From positions 866,725 through 930,724 of the forward strand of contig NC_009358.1 of assembly GCF_000092065.1 (NCBI RefSeq): 64,000 bases of DNA. Direction: 5' to 3'. Positions 1 through 9,381 of this stretch are shown piece by piece. This DNA comes from Ostreococcus lucimarinus CCE9901 (Eukaryota; Chlorophyta; Mamiellophyceae; Mamiellales; Bathycoccaceae). A model generated the notes under the pieces. That model saw only the letters and a list, made by a program, of their open reading frames with translations. It did not search any database and was not told the DNA's origin. The position numbers and the translations under genes are program-made. How positions within the stretch are numbered: position 1 is the stretch's first letter; every line of letters starts with the position of its first letter.

Positions 1-761
1 GGAGCGTGACGCCGGTCGTGTACGTCGCGACGTACGCGTATCACGGCGTCGGCACGGCGGCGCGGGCGCGGTTGACGCTCATGCTGGGATTGGCGCTGCT
101 GTGGGGGGCGAGGCTGACGTATAACTTTGCCAGGAAGGGTGGTTACGCCGGAGAGGAGGATTACCGCTGGGGCGAGTTGCGAAAGAATAAACTGTTGCGT
201 AATCCGATCGTCTGGCAGCTGTTCAACGTGTCGTTCATCGCGGTGTATCAAAACGTGTTGTTGCTATTGATCGCCCTGCCCGCGGCGGTGGCGTATCGAT
301 CGAAAGAGGCGCTGGCGTGGCGCGGCGCCGACGGCGTCGCGCTGTGCGCGTGGACGGCGGCGTTTCTCGTCGAAGTCGCCGCGGATGAGCAGCAGTGGCG
401 GTTTCAACGCTCCAAGCGCGGGTTGGCGCGCAAGGTGAAGGGGTGGAAAGAGGATTACGAGCGAGGGTTCTTGACGCACGCGCTGTTCGCGTGGTCGCGA
501 CACCCGAATTTTTGGGCCGAGCAGACGATGTGGGTGAGCTTTAGCGGCTTCGCCGCGGCGAGCTTAAAGTCCAAGGCGTTCTTCACGCCCGCGCTCATCG
601 GACCGATTCTGTTGATACTGCTGTTCCAAGGCTCGACGTCGTTCACCGAAGCCATCACGGGGAAAAAGTACCCGGATTACAAGGCGTACCAAGACGCGAC
701 GAGTCGGTTGCTCCCGCTGCCTCGTCGCCGCGCTTTGCCGCCGCCGACGAAGAAGGATTAA
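1..761 (+). CDS. DUF1295 / steroid-reductase-like membrane protein, 5' end cut by window
   Basis: The reading frame is already open at the window edge and stops at 759-761. The first codon that could pass for a start in the window is a GTG at 6, so the true start lies outside. About 250 residues are visible, with several hydrophobic spans. They contain the family hallmarks of DUF1295 proteins: an Asp-Tyr-Arg-Trp motif after the first loop, the block WSRHPNFWAEQ, and a C-terminal Tyr-Lys-x-Tyr-Gln segment followed by a Pro-rich basic tail. DUF1295 proteins are related to 3-oxo-5-alpha-steroid 4-dehydrogenases and are polytopic membrane oxidoreductases. The substrate cannot be inferred here. 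It converges with the small minus-strand gene ending at 834. Confidence 0.8.
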   Translation, partial: SVTPVVYVATYAYHGVGTAARARLTLMLGLALLWGARLTYNFARKGGYAGEEDYRWGELRKNKLLRNPIVWQLFNVSFIAVYQNVLLLLIALPAAVAYRSKEALAWRGADGVALCAWTAAFLVEVAADEQQWRFQRSKRGLARKVKGWKEDYERGFLTHALFAWSRHPNFWAEQTMWVSFSGFAAASLKSKAFFTPALIGPILLILLFQGSTSFTEAITGKKYPDYKAYQDATSRLLPLPRRRALPPPTKKD

Positions 762-833
762 AGTCCGCGACGCGGTGCGTTCGCTCGTTTTACCCGCTAA
801 AATCAATATTCTCAACTCCTACCGCCATGTTTC

Positions 834-1295
834 CTAGTGCGTTTCCGCGAGCTCTTCCTCCCGCTGTCTCGACAGGTGCAACAGCGCGTCCACCCTTCGC
901 TCGCGCGCCGCGCGCCTCGCGTCCACCTCCGCGCTCACCTCCTCGTACCGCATCCCTCGCCCCGGCTCCCCTCCCTCTTCGATGACATCGTATTGATCGT
1001 AATTCGCGTACCCTCTCGCGATCGCCTCCCCTCGCGCGTCTCCCTCGCCCCGCGTTCGCGCCTTCGCGACGTCCTCCGTCTCCCCCATCACCGCCCGTCG
1101 CTTCGCCTCGCGCAACCGTCGCCGCCCCGGATCGTTCCCACGCCTCCCGCGCACCACGCGCGCCATCTGTCGCCCGAGCGCGCACGCGACGCCCACCCCC
1201 AGCGCGAGATACGTCAGCGCGAACATCGCCCGCATCAAATTCGCGTCCCGTTCGACGCGCATCGCCGGCGGCGGCGGCGGCGGCATCGACGCCAT
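834..1295 (-). CDS. Small one-TM protein of unknown function
   Basis: A 153-residue frame starting at the ATG at 1295. The residues before this ATG in the same frame are Arg/Ala low-complexity and look like promoter sequence, so the longer frame was not used. The N-terminus has a Pro run (residues 5-10), then one hydrophobic span near residues 20-36 followed by a strongly basic stretch, as in a signal anchor. The C-terminal half is charged and probably helical, with a Tyr-rich patch around residue 95-102. I do not recognise the family. It would be divergent from the RING gene at 1654. Support is composition and topology only, so it could be spurious. Confidence 0.5.
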   Translation of the reverse strand: MASMPPPPPPAMRVERDANLMRAMFALTYLALGVGVACALGRQMARVVRGRRGNDPGRRRLREAKRRAVMGETEDVAKARTRGEGDARGEAIARGYANYDQYDVIEEGGEPGRGMRYEEVSAEVDARRAARERRVDALLHLSRQREEELAETH

Positions 1296-1653
1296 GTCGG
1301 CGTCGAGGACCGGCGCGACGACGTCGAGGATCGTCGCGCGGCGCGCCTCGGTCGCCGCGCGTCGACGAGTCGCGACCGTCGGCGCGCGCCGTCGACGCGT
1401 TCGGCCGCGGCGTTGGTCCGTGTTAAAGTGTCCCCGTCGTGAGACTATGGTCCGTGTTAAAGTGTCCCCGTCGTGAGACGACCTCGCGACGGTCGCGGTC
1501 GCGGACGCGATTCGTCGTCGCCGCGACGCGACGCGCGCCGACGCGACGCCGCGCGACGCGAGCGACGCGCGCGATCGCGCGGTCGACGCGTCGGACGCGG
1601 ACGCGCGAACGACGCGCGACGCGGAAGCGGGACGAACGACGGCGGAGGATTCG
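1296..1653. promoter_or_regulatory. Divergent intergenic region with a duplicated 31-nt element
   Basis: These 358 bases separate two divergent gene starts. Most of the stretch is CG-rich low complexity. It contains a clean duplicated block described separately (1415-1479). No other gene is visible. Confidence 0.5.
1415..1479. repeat. Direct tandem duplication, 31-nt unit, period 34
   Basis: Positions 1415-1445 and 1449-1479 carry the same 31 nt, separated by TAT. The core GTGTTAAAGTG is AT-richer than its surroundings, so it stands out. It lies between two divergent genes, where a cis-regulatory role is possible but unproven. Confidence 0.9.
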
Positions 1654-3459
1654 ATGGCGCCAGGTGGCGACGAAGCGCCGACGTCGCGCGCGCGCGACGC
1701 GCGGCGCGCGCGAGGAGCGACGCGAGGGCGAGGAGGAGGCGCGCGGCGCGCGTTCGTCGCGATGGCGGTCGCGGTGGCGGTCGCGGCGGCGCGCGTGGGG
1801 GCGTCGTACGACGACGACGACGACGACGACGACAGACGAGGCGCGACGACGCTCGCCGTCGGGGGGGACGCCGAGTACGGCGAGGTCCTGCTGCGACGCG
1901 ATAAGTGGTATCGGTTCGACGTGAGCGGGACGTCGTCGGACGTCGTCGTGGAGTTGGAACGGGAGAGCGGGATACCGCTCGTGTACTTGAAGAAGGACTC
2001 GTCGTCGACGGGGGGGTGGCAAAGAATCGTGGGAGCGTACGCGGCGATCGGGAAGTCGAACGAGTGGTGGGATTTTCCGTTGAAAAGATACACGGTGGGG
2101 AATTACGGCGCGTATGGATACGTGGATGACTACAGAACGATTAAACTCGTCGGCGCGTCGGCGGGGAGGTATTATTTGCGAGTGAAAAACTTGCAGGAGA
2201 CGTCGATGACGACGGGACGGGTGACGTATTCCGACGTCGCGAGGTACAAGCTCAGGGTGCGTTCGACGAGCGATGGCGTGACTCAGGCGCCGTTGTGCGC
2301 GTGGGACTGCTCGAGCCACGGGACGTGCGTGAATAGCGGCTCGGCGACCGGCGATAACACCAAATGTGAGTGCGACGCGTCGCCGACGATAACGGGCGAC
2401 GGCTTCACGTTCGCGAGCGGAAGCGCGTGCAGAGATCGTTACGGGACGTACGAGAACTTGAGATCCAAGTCCTCGTTGACGGTGTCTCCGGGACAGTTTT
2501 TGTACTTGTCGTACGACGCGTGGAATTTAGTCAGTCGATCGCAAGATTACGGCTTAGAAATAGACGTGTACTGGGAGCGCGGCGGCGATCCGTTGCTCCT
2601 GGTCAAGGCTGGTTCGCCACCGACGCTCATCGATTACGACGCGCAGTACGGTTCGTTGCGCCTGGGTTACAATTCTGTCTACCTACCGCGGCTCGCATCG
2701 AGTCAAATGTACTACTTTGCCGTCTTCAATCGCAAGTTTGACGCCAACAGTGACTGCGTTTTCAGAATATCGCTGACGTCGGCTTCGCGGAACAGGGCGA
2801 CGAACTCGCCGAACATGGTGTCCATGGCGCTCGTGTTATTCGTGAGCATGAGCTTTTGCTTCGTCGTCGCCCTCATCAAGCGATACTTTCAGCGACGCTA
2901 CTTGACCCAGTTTCGCGAGCAACGAGTGCAGCAGCTGTCGATGGAAGAATTGCGAACGCAACGCCGCAACGACCGCGACACCAACCCCGGGACACCCGAA
3001 GACATCATCTCGCAAATCGCACTGGTGGATTATCATCCCAACTTGAAGGACGGCATCCTCGCCGACGGACAAGAGCCGACGTGCACGATTTGCTTGGATG
3101 ATTACGTCGAGGGAGACAAGCTGCGACGCTTCCCGCAGTGCAAACACATGTTCCATCAAGAGTGCGCGGACTTGTGGTTACACACGAGCCACACGTGCCC
3201 GAACTGCCGGGCGTCGCTCCTACCGGAAGAGAACGCGCCCGCGGCGGAGAGCGCGCCCGCGGCGGAGAGCGCGCCGATGCCTCCCGGCGTTCCGGGTGGT
3301 GTATACGAGCTTGCACCTCTGCCTTACGCGCTTCGCGGGCAAGCGGCGCCAGTCGTAGTCGTTCACATGCCTCCGCCGCCGACGCCCGTCCGCGGCGCGG
3401 GTGGCATAGCGCCCGCAAATTCGCGTCCGTTCGACTCGAGTGAACTCCCGACCATTTAA
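1654..3459 (+). CDS. Membrane-anchored RING-H2 E3 ubiquitin ligase with EGF-like segment
   Basis: 601 residues from the ATG at 1654. An in-frame ATG (residue 37) immediately before the hydrophobic MAVAVAVAAA signal peptide is an alternative start. An Asp8 tract follows, then a lumenal/extracellular region. Near residues 215-255 is a Cys-rich EGF-like segment (Cys-x3-Cys, later Cys-x-Cys). One TM span lies at about 388-411, followed by a basic cytosolic stretch. A canonical RING-H2 finger lies at about 476-520, with the CTIC, CKHMFHQEC and CPNC zinc ligands, and a Pro-rich tail ends the protein. Known RING-H2 proteins of this topology recruit E2 enzymes at endomembranes. The domain order resembles PA-TM-RING proteins but I see no PA domain. 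The substrate is unknown. It converges with the kinase gene (73-nt gap). Confidence 0.85.
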   Translation: MAPGGDEAPTSRARDARRARGATRGRGGGARRAFVAMAVAVAVAAARVGASYDDDDDDDDRRGATTLAVGGDAEYGEVLLRRDKWYRFDVSGTSSDVVVELERESGIPLVYLKKDSSSTGGWQRIVGAYAAIGKSNEWWDFPLKRYTVGNYGAYGYVDDYRTIKLVGASAGRYYLRVKNLQETSMTTGRVTYSDVARYKLRVRSTSDGVTQAPLCAWDCSSHGTCVNSGSATGDNTKCECDASPTITGDGFTFASGSACRDRYGTYENLRSKSSLTVSPGQFLYLSYDAWNLVSRSQDYGLEIDVYWERGGDPLLLVKAGSPPTLIDYDAQYGSLRLGYNSVYLPRLASSQMYYFAVFNRKFDANSDCVFRISLTSASRNRATNSPNMVSMALVLFVSMSFCFVVALIKRYFQRRYLTQFREQRVQQLSMEELRTQRRNDRDTNPGTPEDIISQIALVDYHPNLKDGILADGQEPTCTICLDDYVEGDKLRRFPQCKHMFHQECADLWLHTSHTCPNCRASLLPEENAPAAESAPAAESAPMPPGVPGGVYELAPLPYALRGQAAPVVVVHMPPPPTPVRGAGGIAPANSRPFDSSELPTI

Positions 3460-3532
3460 GCCCGAGTCGAGCGAACTTTTTACTGTGTCATCATTATTGC
3501 ATATTGTTATCATTACACGTAGCGCATCTTCA

Positions 3533-4540
3533 CTATATTGTCGTATCTTCACTTTTGCGTCGCTGGCCAGTGAGCATCGCACGCGCGCGCCGACCAAGCT
3601 CAACCAAGCTCAATCTGCGACTGACGGCGCCGGTGCCGCGAGCCGGCGAGCCGGCGAGAACCCATGGGTGTCTCGACACCTCGCGTAACGTGATTCGCTT
3701 CTTCGGGTCGGGGTGTAGCATACGAAGAATCAGATCTTTGACCTCGTTCGATATCGATCGAGACATCGGCGCGATGTTTCCCTTCACGATGTTTTCGAGC
3801 GTCAACTTCACGGAGTTTGGGCGGTCTGGATTTTGAAATGGATATGTGCCAGTCAACATGATGTAACAAAAGACCCCGCACGACCAAACATCGCAAGCCT
3901 TCGCGTCGTACTTTGTTCGTCTCACGTTCCCGTCGCCGTCGTGCTTGTCCAGCATCTCGGGCGCCATGTAATCCGGCGTGCCGACCGCGCGCGTCGCGAC
4001 GCTATCCAGGCCCTTGGCCAATCCGAAATCGATGAGTTTCAAATCTCCGTGCGGCTCGCACACGATCGCGTTCTCGGGTTTGACGTCTCGATGACACAAT
4101 CCGTGATCGTGTATCATCCGGATCGCCTCCACGAGCTGCGAGAACAACCGTCTCGCCGTGACTTCGTCCAATCGTCCGCCCCGCGCGTTTATGAAATCCA
4201 AAACGTCGACCCCCCGCGCGAGTTCAAACACCAACACCAACAAATCTTCCCCATCGTTCACAACATTCATCAATCGCACGACTCGACTCGTCGACGCCAT
4301 CAATTTCGTCGCGTACTTGATCTCCCTCTTCACCGCCGCCAGCGGCACCTTCACCCTCGCCCCGTCGCCGACGTCCAAGCACTTCAGCGCGACTTTTTCC
4401 CCCGTCTCCCGATCCACGCCCTCGTACACCAACGCCGTGCCACCGCGATTGATCAGCTTCGTCACCTCGTACCGCGCGTTTTTCCCCACCGTCGTCCCGC
4501 GCGCGAGTTCGTTCGCCGCCGCGCGCGTCGACCGCATCAT
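3533..4540 (-). CDS. SnRK/CAMK-like Ser/Thr protein kinase
   Basis: 335 residues starting at ATG-ATG (4540). It is almost all kinase domain: Gly-rich loop NRGGTALVYEG (about 31-41, atypical third glycine), ATP lysine in VALK (K53), catalytic loop HRDVKPEN (D152), DFG (D171), activation segment ending GTPDYMAPE, subdomain IX DVWSCGV, and a final RxxLxxxxxHPW helix. This is a complete active-kinase signature of the SNF1-related/CAMK group, closest in feel to plant SnRK2 or SnRK3. No NAF/FISL motif and no acidic SnRK2 tail are visible, so subgroup assignment is not safe. The roughly 35-residue C-terminal tail is basic. It is divergent from the gene at 4804. Confidence 0.9.
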   Translation of the reverse strand: MMRSTRAAANELARGTTVGKNARYEVTKLINRGGTALVYEGVDRETGEKVALKCLDVGDGARVKVPLAAVKREIKYATKLMASTSRVVRLMNVVNDGEDLLVLVFELARGVDVLDFINARGGRLDEVTARRLFSQLVEAIRMIHDHGLCHRDVKPENAIVCEPHGDLKLIDFGLAKGLDSVATRAVGTPDYMAPEMLDKHDGDGNVRRTKYDAKACDVWSCGVFCYIMLTGTYPFQNPDRPNSVKLTLENIVKGNIAPMSRSISNEVKDLILRMLHPDPKKRITLREVSRHPWVLAGSPARGTGAVSRRLSLVELGRRARAMLTGQRRKSEDTTI

Positions 4541-4803
4541 CGCGACGTCGATTGGTCTTCTCGGCGATGGCGCCGGGTCGCGATCCGCGTTCGTTCGACG
4601 ACGGCGCGTTCGCGACGACGCGATGCGGTTCGCGACGGACGACGACGCGACGCTCGTTTCGGACGCGCGTCGCGACGAAGGCGCTCGATCGACGCGTCGA
4701 CGAAAGCGACGCGTCGACGAATCGAATCGTTCGCTCGAACGCGTCGACGTGTGGCGATCGAACCGACGCGCGTCGACCGGCGATCGCGACGCGCGGCGAC
4801 GCG

Positions 4804-5667
4804 ATGCGGGACGCGGTGTACTACCCGGACGACGACGACGACGCGCGCGAGGACGCGCGCGAGGACGGCGCGACGACGACGACGCGCGCGGGCGCGACGA
4901 CGACGACGACGACGACGACGATCGCGACGGGCGATGCGAGCGAAGGCGATGGGAAAGCGCGCGCGACGATCGCGACGGGCGCGCGCGAGGGAGGGGGGAG
5001 TTACACCACGCCGGGAGTGGTTCCGCCGGTGATGCCGACGCGGTTGGTGAGCGCGAGGACGTACGAGAGCGAACCGGCGAGAGGGACGCCGGTGAGCGCG
5101 ATTGAGACGCGACCGCGACCGCAGACGATCGCGCGCGCGCAGGGCGGCGTGTTCGCGTTCGTGTCGCCGATGTTCGCGGACATGGATGATCCTCAAGTGC
5201 GCGCGGTGATGGAACGGGAGTTCGCGCGCGAGTTGGGGTTGCCCGAGGGCGAACTGCCGGTGGATTTGGAGCACTTCATGCTGGCGCGACAGTTGAGTCG
5301 CGTGGTGCGTTTGTTCGCGTTGATCGATATGGTGTTGTGCGTGTTGTACGCGCTGAGCGGGGTGAGCGTGATCGCGGTGTTACTCATAGGCCCGCTCGCT
5401 GGGTTCGTGGGGGCGCGCATGTACAGTCCAGGGCTCACCGCTTGTTACGTGGCGTTTTGCGTGGCGTCCATCGTTTGGCGAATTTTGAATTTCGTCTTTA
5501 TGAAAAATGTCACCGCGCGCGTGCTGTCGGTGATCACCATCATCTTAGCGACGTACATCACGCGATTGGTGATTCGGTTTTATCACGTCGTGCGCGTGAT
5601 ACCGCTCGAGGGACAAATTTTGCTTCGGCAACTCGACTTCGCGAACTCGGCGGCGCCCGTGGTCTAA
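4804..5667 (+). CDS. Polytopic membrane protein of unknown function
   Basis: 287 residues from the ATG at 4804. Upstream in-frame ATGs exist (from 4552), but they would add about 84 residues of Arg/Asp/Thr low complexity coded by promoter-like CG repeats. The N-terminal 60 residues are acidic and Thr-rich. The C-terminal half has about four hydrophobic segments (roughly residues 175-215, 220-245 and 250-270), separated by short basic loops. No catalytic motif is seen and I do not recognise the family. It converges with the methyltransferase gene ending at 5730. Confidence 0.7.
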   Translation: MRDAVYYPDDDDDAREDAREDGATTTTRAGATTTTTTTTIATGDASEGDGKARATIATGAREGGGSYTTPGVVPPVMPTRLVSARTYESEPARGTPVSAIETRPRPQTIARAQGGVFAFVSPMFADMDDPQVRAVMEREFARELGLPEGELPVDLEHFMLARQLSRVVRLFALIDMVLCVLYALSGVSVIAVLLIGPLAGFVGARMYSPGLTACYVAFCVASIVWRILNFVFMKNVTARVLSVITIILATYITRLVIRFYHVVRVIPLEGQILLRQLDFANSAAPVV

Positions 5668-5729
5668 ATGTAATTTTCAACGTACAATAGTCGATAGTTA
5701 CAGCTGCTGCTACCTAAACGCCGACCGAC

Positions 5730-6722
5730 CTAACCGCGCGGTTTTTGGTGTCGTCGCCGTCCGAGCGATTTCCAGAACGCCTTGACCTCTTTCCGCGCGT
5801 TCGGACGTCCTCGGCCTCCGCAAAACGACTCGGCGTCTTTGCCTGGCGGAACAAAGCACGCGCACGAGCCGTGTTTTTTCACCTTCTTCACGCGCTTCAA
5901 CACGAACCAGCGACGGACGCGTCGTTTCGACGACGAGCCTTCGCTCGTTATGAGCTTTCGATATCCCTCTCTGTCCTCGACCCAACCGTGCGCGCAAAAC
6001 GTATCCATCCACCACCGCCTCGTTTGATACGTTTCGTCTTCGTCTCCCACCGGGCTCCCACCGTCGAGCGTCTTCGCCAGCGCGAACACCATCATCGCCC
6101 CTTTCTTCGCCACGCGCGTGGCTTCGTTTATCACCGGATCGACGTTTTCTTTCGTCGCCTTCATCTCCATCTTCCCGAACGTCTCGAACGCGACGACGTA
6201 ATCGAAAAACGCTCGTCGATACGGCAAGCGCCGCAACGACGCCGCCGTCGCCACGCCTTTCGCCGCCAAATCTCCCCCCCGATCGCGCGTGCGCGCGATT
6301 CTCGGATCGACGCCCACTATCTTAAACCCTCGTTCTCGCATCTCTCGCAAAAACGTGCCCGTGCCGCACGCCAGCTCCAATCCGCGCGCGTCTCGCCGCC
6401 GTCCCGCCGCCGCGCGCACGAACGCCCCCATCCCTTCGCACGCCCCGCACGTCGCCCGCATCTCCGCCTCGCCGATCGTCACCGCGCGCGTCTCGTCATC
6501 ATCATCCTCCGCTCGCCCTCGCGCGAACCACGACGCGAGCGCGGACGGCGGCGCCGGCGGCGCGCGCACGCGCGCGCCGTCCGGTCGAACGAACGTCGTC
6601 GCGTTCGCATCTTTCGACGCCGCGCGGTGCGCCCACGTCAGCGTCGCGCACGCGACGGCGACGAGGACGAAGAGCGTCGGTCGGCATCGCCTCGGGCGCG
6701 CGACGACGCGCGAGAGCGCCAT
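5730..6722 (-). CDS. Membrane-anchored SAM-dependent methyltransferase
   Basis: 330 residues if started at the ATG at 6722. That start places a hydrophobic signal anchor (about residues 17-33) directly after a basic N-terminus. A class I methyltransferase fold follows, with motif I LELACGTGTF, an acidic end to strand 2 (VGVDPR), the strand-4 segment FDYVVAFETF, and post-motif VAKKGAMMVFAL. The C-terminus is Lys/Arg-rich with a few Cys. It belongs to the broad Methyltransf_11/25 group and the substrate cannot be read from sequence. The anchor suggests an endomembrane or organelle membrane location. Its start is 75 nt from the divergent TMEM33-like gene. Confidence 0.75.
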   Translation of the reverse strand: MALSRVVARPRRCRPTLFVLVAVACATLTWAHRAASKDANATTFVRPDGARVRAPPAPPSALASWFARGRAEDDDDETRAVTIGEAEMRATCGACEGMGAFVRAAAGRRRDARGLELACGTGTFLREMRERGFKIVGVDPRIARTRDRGGDLAAKGVATAASLRRLPYRRAFFDYVVAFETFGKMEMKATKENVDPVINEATRVAKKGAMMVFALAKTLDGGSPVGDEDETYQTRRWWMDTFCAHGWVEDREGYRKLITSEGSSSKRRVRRWFVLKRVKKVKKHGSCACFVPPGKDAESFCGGRGRPNARKEVKAFWKSLGRRRHQKPRG

Positions 6723-6797
6723 CGCGGCGCGGCGCGGCGCGGCGCGAAGTGCCGTTCGGGCGCGGCGCCATTCGTCCGCGCGCGACGACGCGCCGTC

Positions 6798-7580
6798 ATG
6801 GCGGTCGCGGCGCGACCGTCGCGATGGGACTTTCGCGCGCGAGTCTTCTTCGCGCTGTGCGCCGTGACGTGCGCGAGCGGGTGCGCGTGCGCGTGCGCGG
6901 CGCTCGCGCCGGGCGTCGTCAGACGACGCGCGGACGCGCTCTTCAGACTGTCGATTTACGCGTCGACGAGCGCGTTCGCGTACAGGATCGCGTACGGCGC
7001 GGCGACGAGCGTGAAGGCGAGAGATTTTAAGGCGCTCGGCGCGCATCTGTCGCGAAGCGCGCGCTCGAACGGGGGGCAATACATGATTTACGGGTCGATG
7101 GCGTTGGCGAGCGCGCGACGCGGCGGCGCCAACGCGCCGCAGTTGGCGCCTTTGATCGTGCTGAGCGCGTATCAGGTGCTGGCGATCGGGCATAAAGTGT
7201 GGGAGGACGCGGATAGTAAAACGATGTGGTGCAAGCTCGGGTTCGGACGCGTGTTCGACGCGGCGCAGCGAAATATGGAGCTGGCGCTCGCGATTTGCGC
7301 GACGATGGAGGTGTCGCTGATGACGACGATTCTTCTGGATTTAGCGAGTCCTCAGCGACGTAGTTTTAGCCGAGTGATCGCGTACGCGTTTTGGCTTCGA
7401 TCGAGGTATCACTGTCACGATAACACGGTGTTTCGCATCAAGTTTACCGCGCACGATACGGCGCACTACCACAGAGAGGTTTGGAAAATGTTGGACGAGA
7501 AGGTGGCGTCCAAGGTGCCGGCGCTTCGAAAAGCCCTGTCGCCGTTCGCGACGTGGTTCGCCACGCCGTCGGCGTCGTAA
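6798..7580 (+). CDS. TMEM33/Pom33-like membrane protein
   Basis: 260 residues from the ATG at 6798. The upstream open frame overlaps the methyltransferase gene and is Arg-rich shadow. The N-terminus is hydrophobic with an Ala/Cys-rich segment (about 15-35), and further membrane spans lie near 48-65, 115-135 and 160-185. The C-terminal block, with a Tyr-His pair, then Tyr-His-Arg-x-Val-Trp and a final amphipathic helix (KVASKVPAL), resembles the conserved end of the TMEM33/Pom33 family. That family shapes ER tubules and supports nuclear pore assembly. The match is from memory of the family pattern and is moderate. Confidence 0.6.
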   Translation: MAVAARPSRWDFRARVFFALCAVTCASGCACACAALAPGVVRRRADALFRLSIYASTSAFAYRIAYGAATSVKARDFKALGAHLSRSARSNGGQYMIYGSMALASARRGGANAPQLAPLIVLSAYQVLAIGHKVWEDADSKTMWCKLGFGRVFDAAQRNMELALAICATMEVSLMTTILLDLASPQRRSFSRVIAYAFWLRSRYHCHDNTVFRIKFTAHDTAHYHREVWKMLDEKVASKVPALRKALSPFATWFATPSAS

Positions 7581-7634
7581 TGTTGTAACGAGCGTGTTGA
7601 ATATTAATCATCATCTAAAAGTTCGTCCGATCTA

Positions 7635-8979
7635 TCAATATTTTGGTGGCACTTTGCACGCGTCGATTTCTCTCGCCGCGGCGTCAAAGCCCGGGAACAT
7701 CATAAAGTTTGGCGAAATCCCTGTCTGATCGATGTCGACGAGACCTGGGGTGACGTACTTACCCACGGTGAGTACCATCCCACTCAAATCACTGAGTTCG
7801 TACACGCTCTGAATCAAACCCTTGCCGTACGTCTTACTCCCGACCACAGTCGCTCGACAGTTGTCCTTCAAAGCGCCGGTTAAAATTTCGCTCGCAGAAG
7901 CGCTTCTGCCGTTGACAAGAACAACCAGCGGAACGTCAGCGGCGACGACAGGGTCATTTTTCGACGTCGTGATCGCCTTCAGCTTAGTCGGTAGTTGAGA
8001 ATCAGATCCGTTTCTCGCGGTTTTTGTCGCCGAGACGTCGGTATCGCGTTTGACGCCTCCGGCGACGACTCGACCTTCGGTGTACGCGATGGTCGAATCC
8101 GCAGGTAAAAATAATCGAGCAATCTCCACACCAGCTTGCACTAATCCCCCAGGATTGTCGCGTAAGTCTAGAATATACGCGTCTGCTCCTTGCGTCCTTA
8201 AATCCGTGATCGCTCTCGCGATATCGCGCTCGGCGAGCGAGTTGAACTCGCGAAGCCGAATGTAACCGACGTGTCCGCCCTCCAGACGCATGCTCACTGG
8301 ACTTTTCGGCGCTTCGAATTGACTGTCTCGCGTCAGAGAAACGACGCGCGGGACGTCTTCGCCTGTGCGCGAGATTGTTAGATCCACGCTCTTCCCGTCA
8401 GCCTCTTGAATGAGCGAAGACACCTGAAACGCGCTCAAGCCGCGCACGAGTTCGCCGTTGACGGCGACGATTTCATCATCCTGCGCCACTCCAGCCTTCA
8501 TCGCGCTCGAGTCGAGCACCATTCCCAGCACGCGCACGCGTTCAGGGTCGTCCGCATCTTCCGCGATGTTCAAACCGACGCCGGTGATGTCGTATTTCAA
8601 CATCGAAGTGAACCGATCCGGCTCGATGAAGCGCGTAAACTTATCCCCGAGCGTCCCCAGCATCGACTTAATCATCTCGTACGCCTCCTCGCGACTTTGA
8701 GGCGGATTCGCCTCGTGTTCGGCCTTGATCGCCTCCCACGCCGCGCGATCGAATCCGTCCGACTCAGATTTTCTCGCCGGTAAAAAGTTGTCGAAAACCA
8801 ACCCCCACGCTTCGTCCAAGATGGTCGCGTCCGTCGCGCCCTCCGATTCCGCCTCCGCCTCCGCCGCTTCGGCCGCGATCTCGCTCACCAGTTCCACCGC
8901 CGACGACACAGATTTCGTCCGCGCGTCCCCTCGACCGCGCGCGACGTCATCCGCGAACGCCGCGGGCGTCCCGAACGTC

Positions 8980-9029
<50 letters not shown>

Positions 9030-9323
9030 GCGCGCGCGCGCCGTCGGCCCCATCACCGCTCGCGCGATCGCCTCCGCCCACGATGACGTCGTCGTCATCG
9101 ACGCCGACGCGTCGCCGCGCGCGCGCGCGCCGTCGCCGCTCCTCGCGCGCGCGGCGCCGCTCGTTCGCCGTGACCCATCGCCCGCGCGTCCCGACGACGA
9201 CGTCGCGCACCGCGCGCGCGCGTGCGCACCGCGCGTCGTCGCGCGCGACGCGCCCGCGTTCGCGCCACCGCGCGGCCACGCCTCGGGGCGCGCGCTCGAC
9301 GCGCGCGCGACGTGGAACCGCAT
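7635..9323 (-). CDS. CTPA: Thylakoid-lumen C-terminal processing peptidase CtpA (D1 processing, S41)
   Basis: 562 residues from the ATG at 9323. An upstream in-frame ATG at 9383 would add 20 Arg-rich residues. The N-terminus is a bipartite transit peptide: an Arg/Ser/Ala stroma-targeting part, then an Ala-rich hydrophobic stretch ending in an AxA-type site (Ala-Phe-Ala before Asp-Asp-Val). A PDZ domain follows with GVGLNI and the carboxylate-binding block. The S41 protease domain has the Ser/Lys dyad at about S476 (RSASASEI) and K501 (TYGKG). The 25-residue spacing equals that of the Scenedesmus D1 protease. CtpA removes the C-terminal extension of pre-D1 so the Mn cluster of photosystem II can assemble. 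Its start abuts the divergent gene at 9382. Confidence 0.93.
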
Positions 9324-9381
9324 CGCGCGCGTCGCGCGGTGACGCGATTTCGCGACGCGACGCCGCGCTCGTCGTCGCGCC

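Noticed and set aside
5745-6797. Plus-strand extension of the TMEM33-like frame
   Set aside because: Arg/His-rich, overlaps the methyltransferase gene on the other strand and has no domain.
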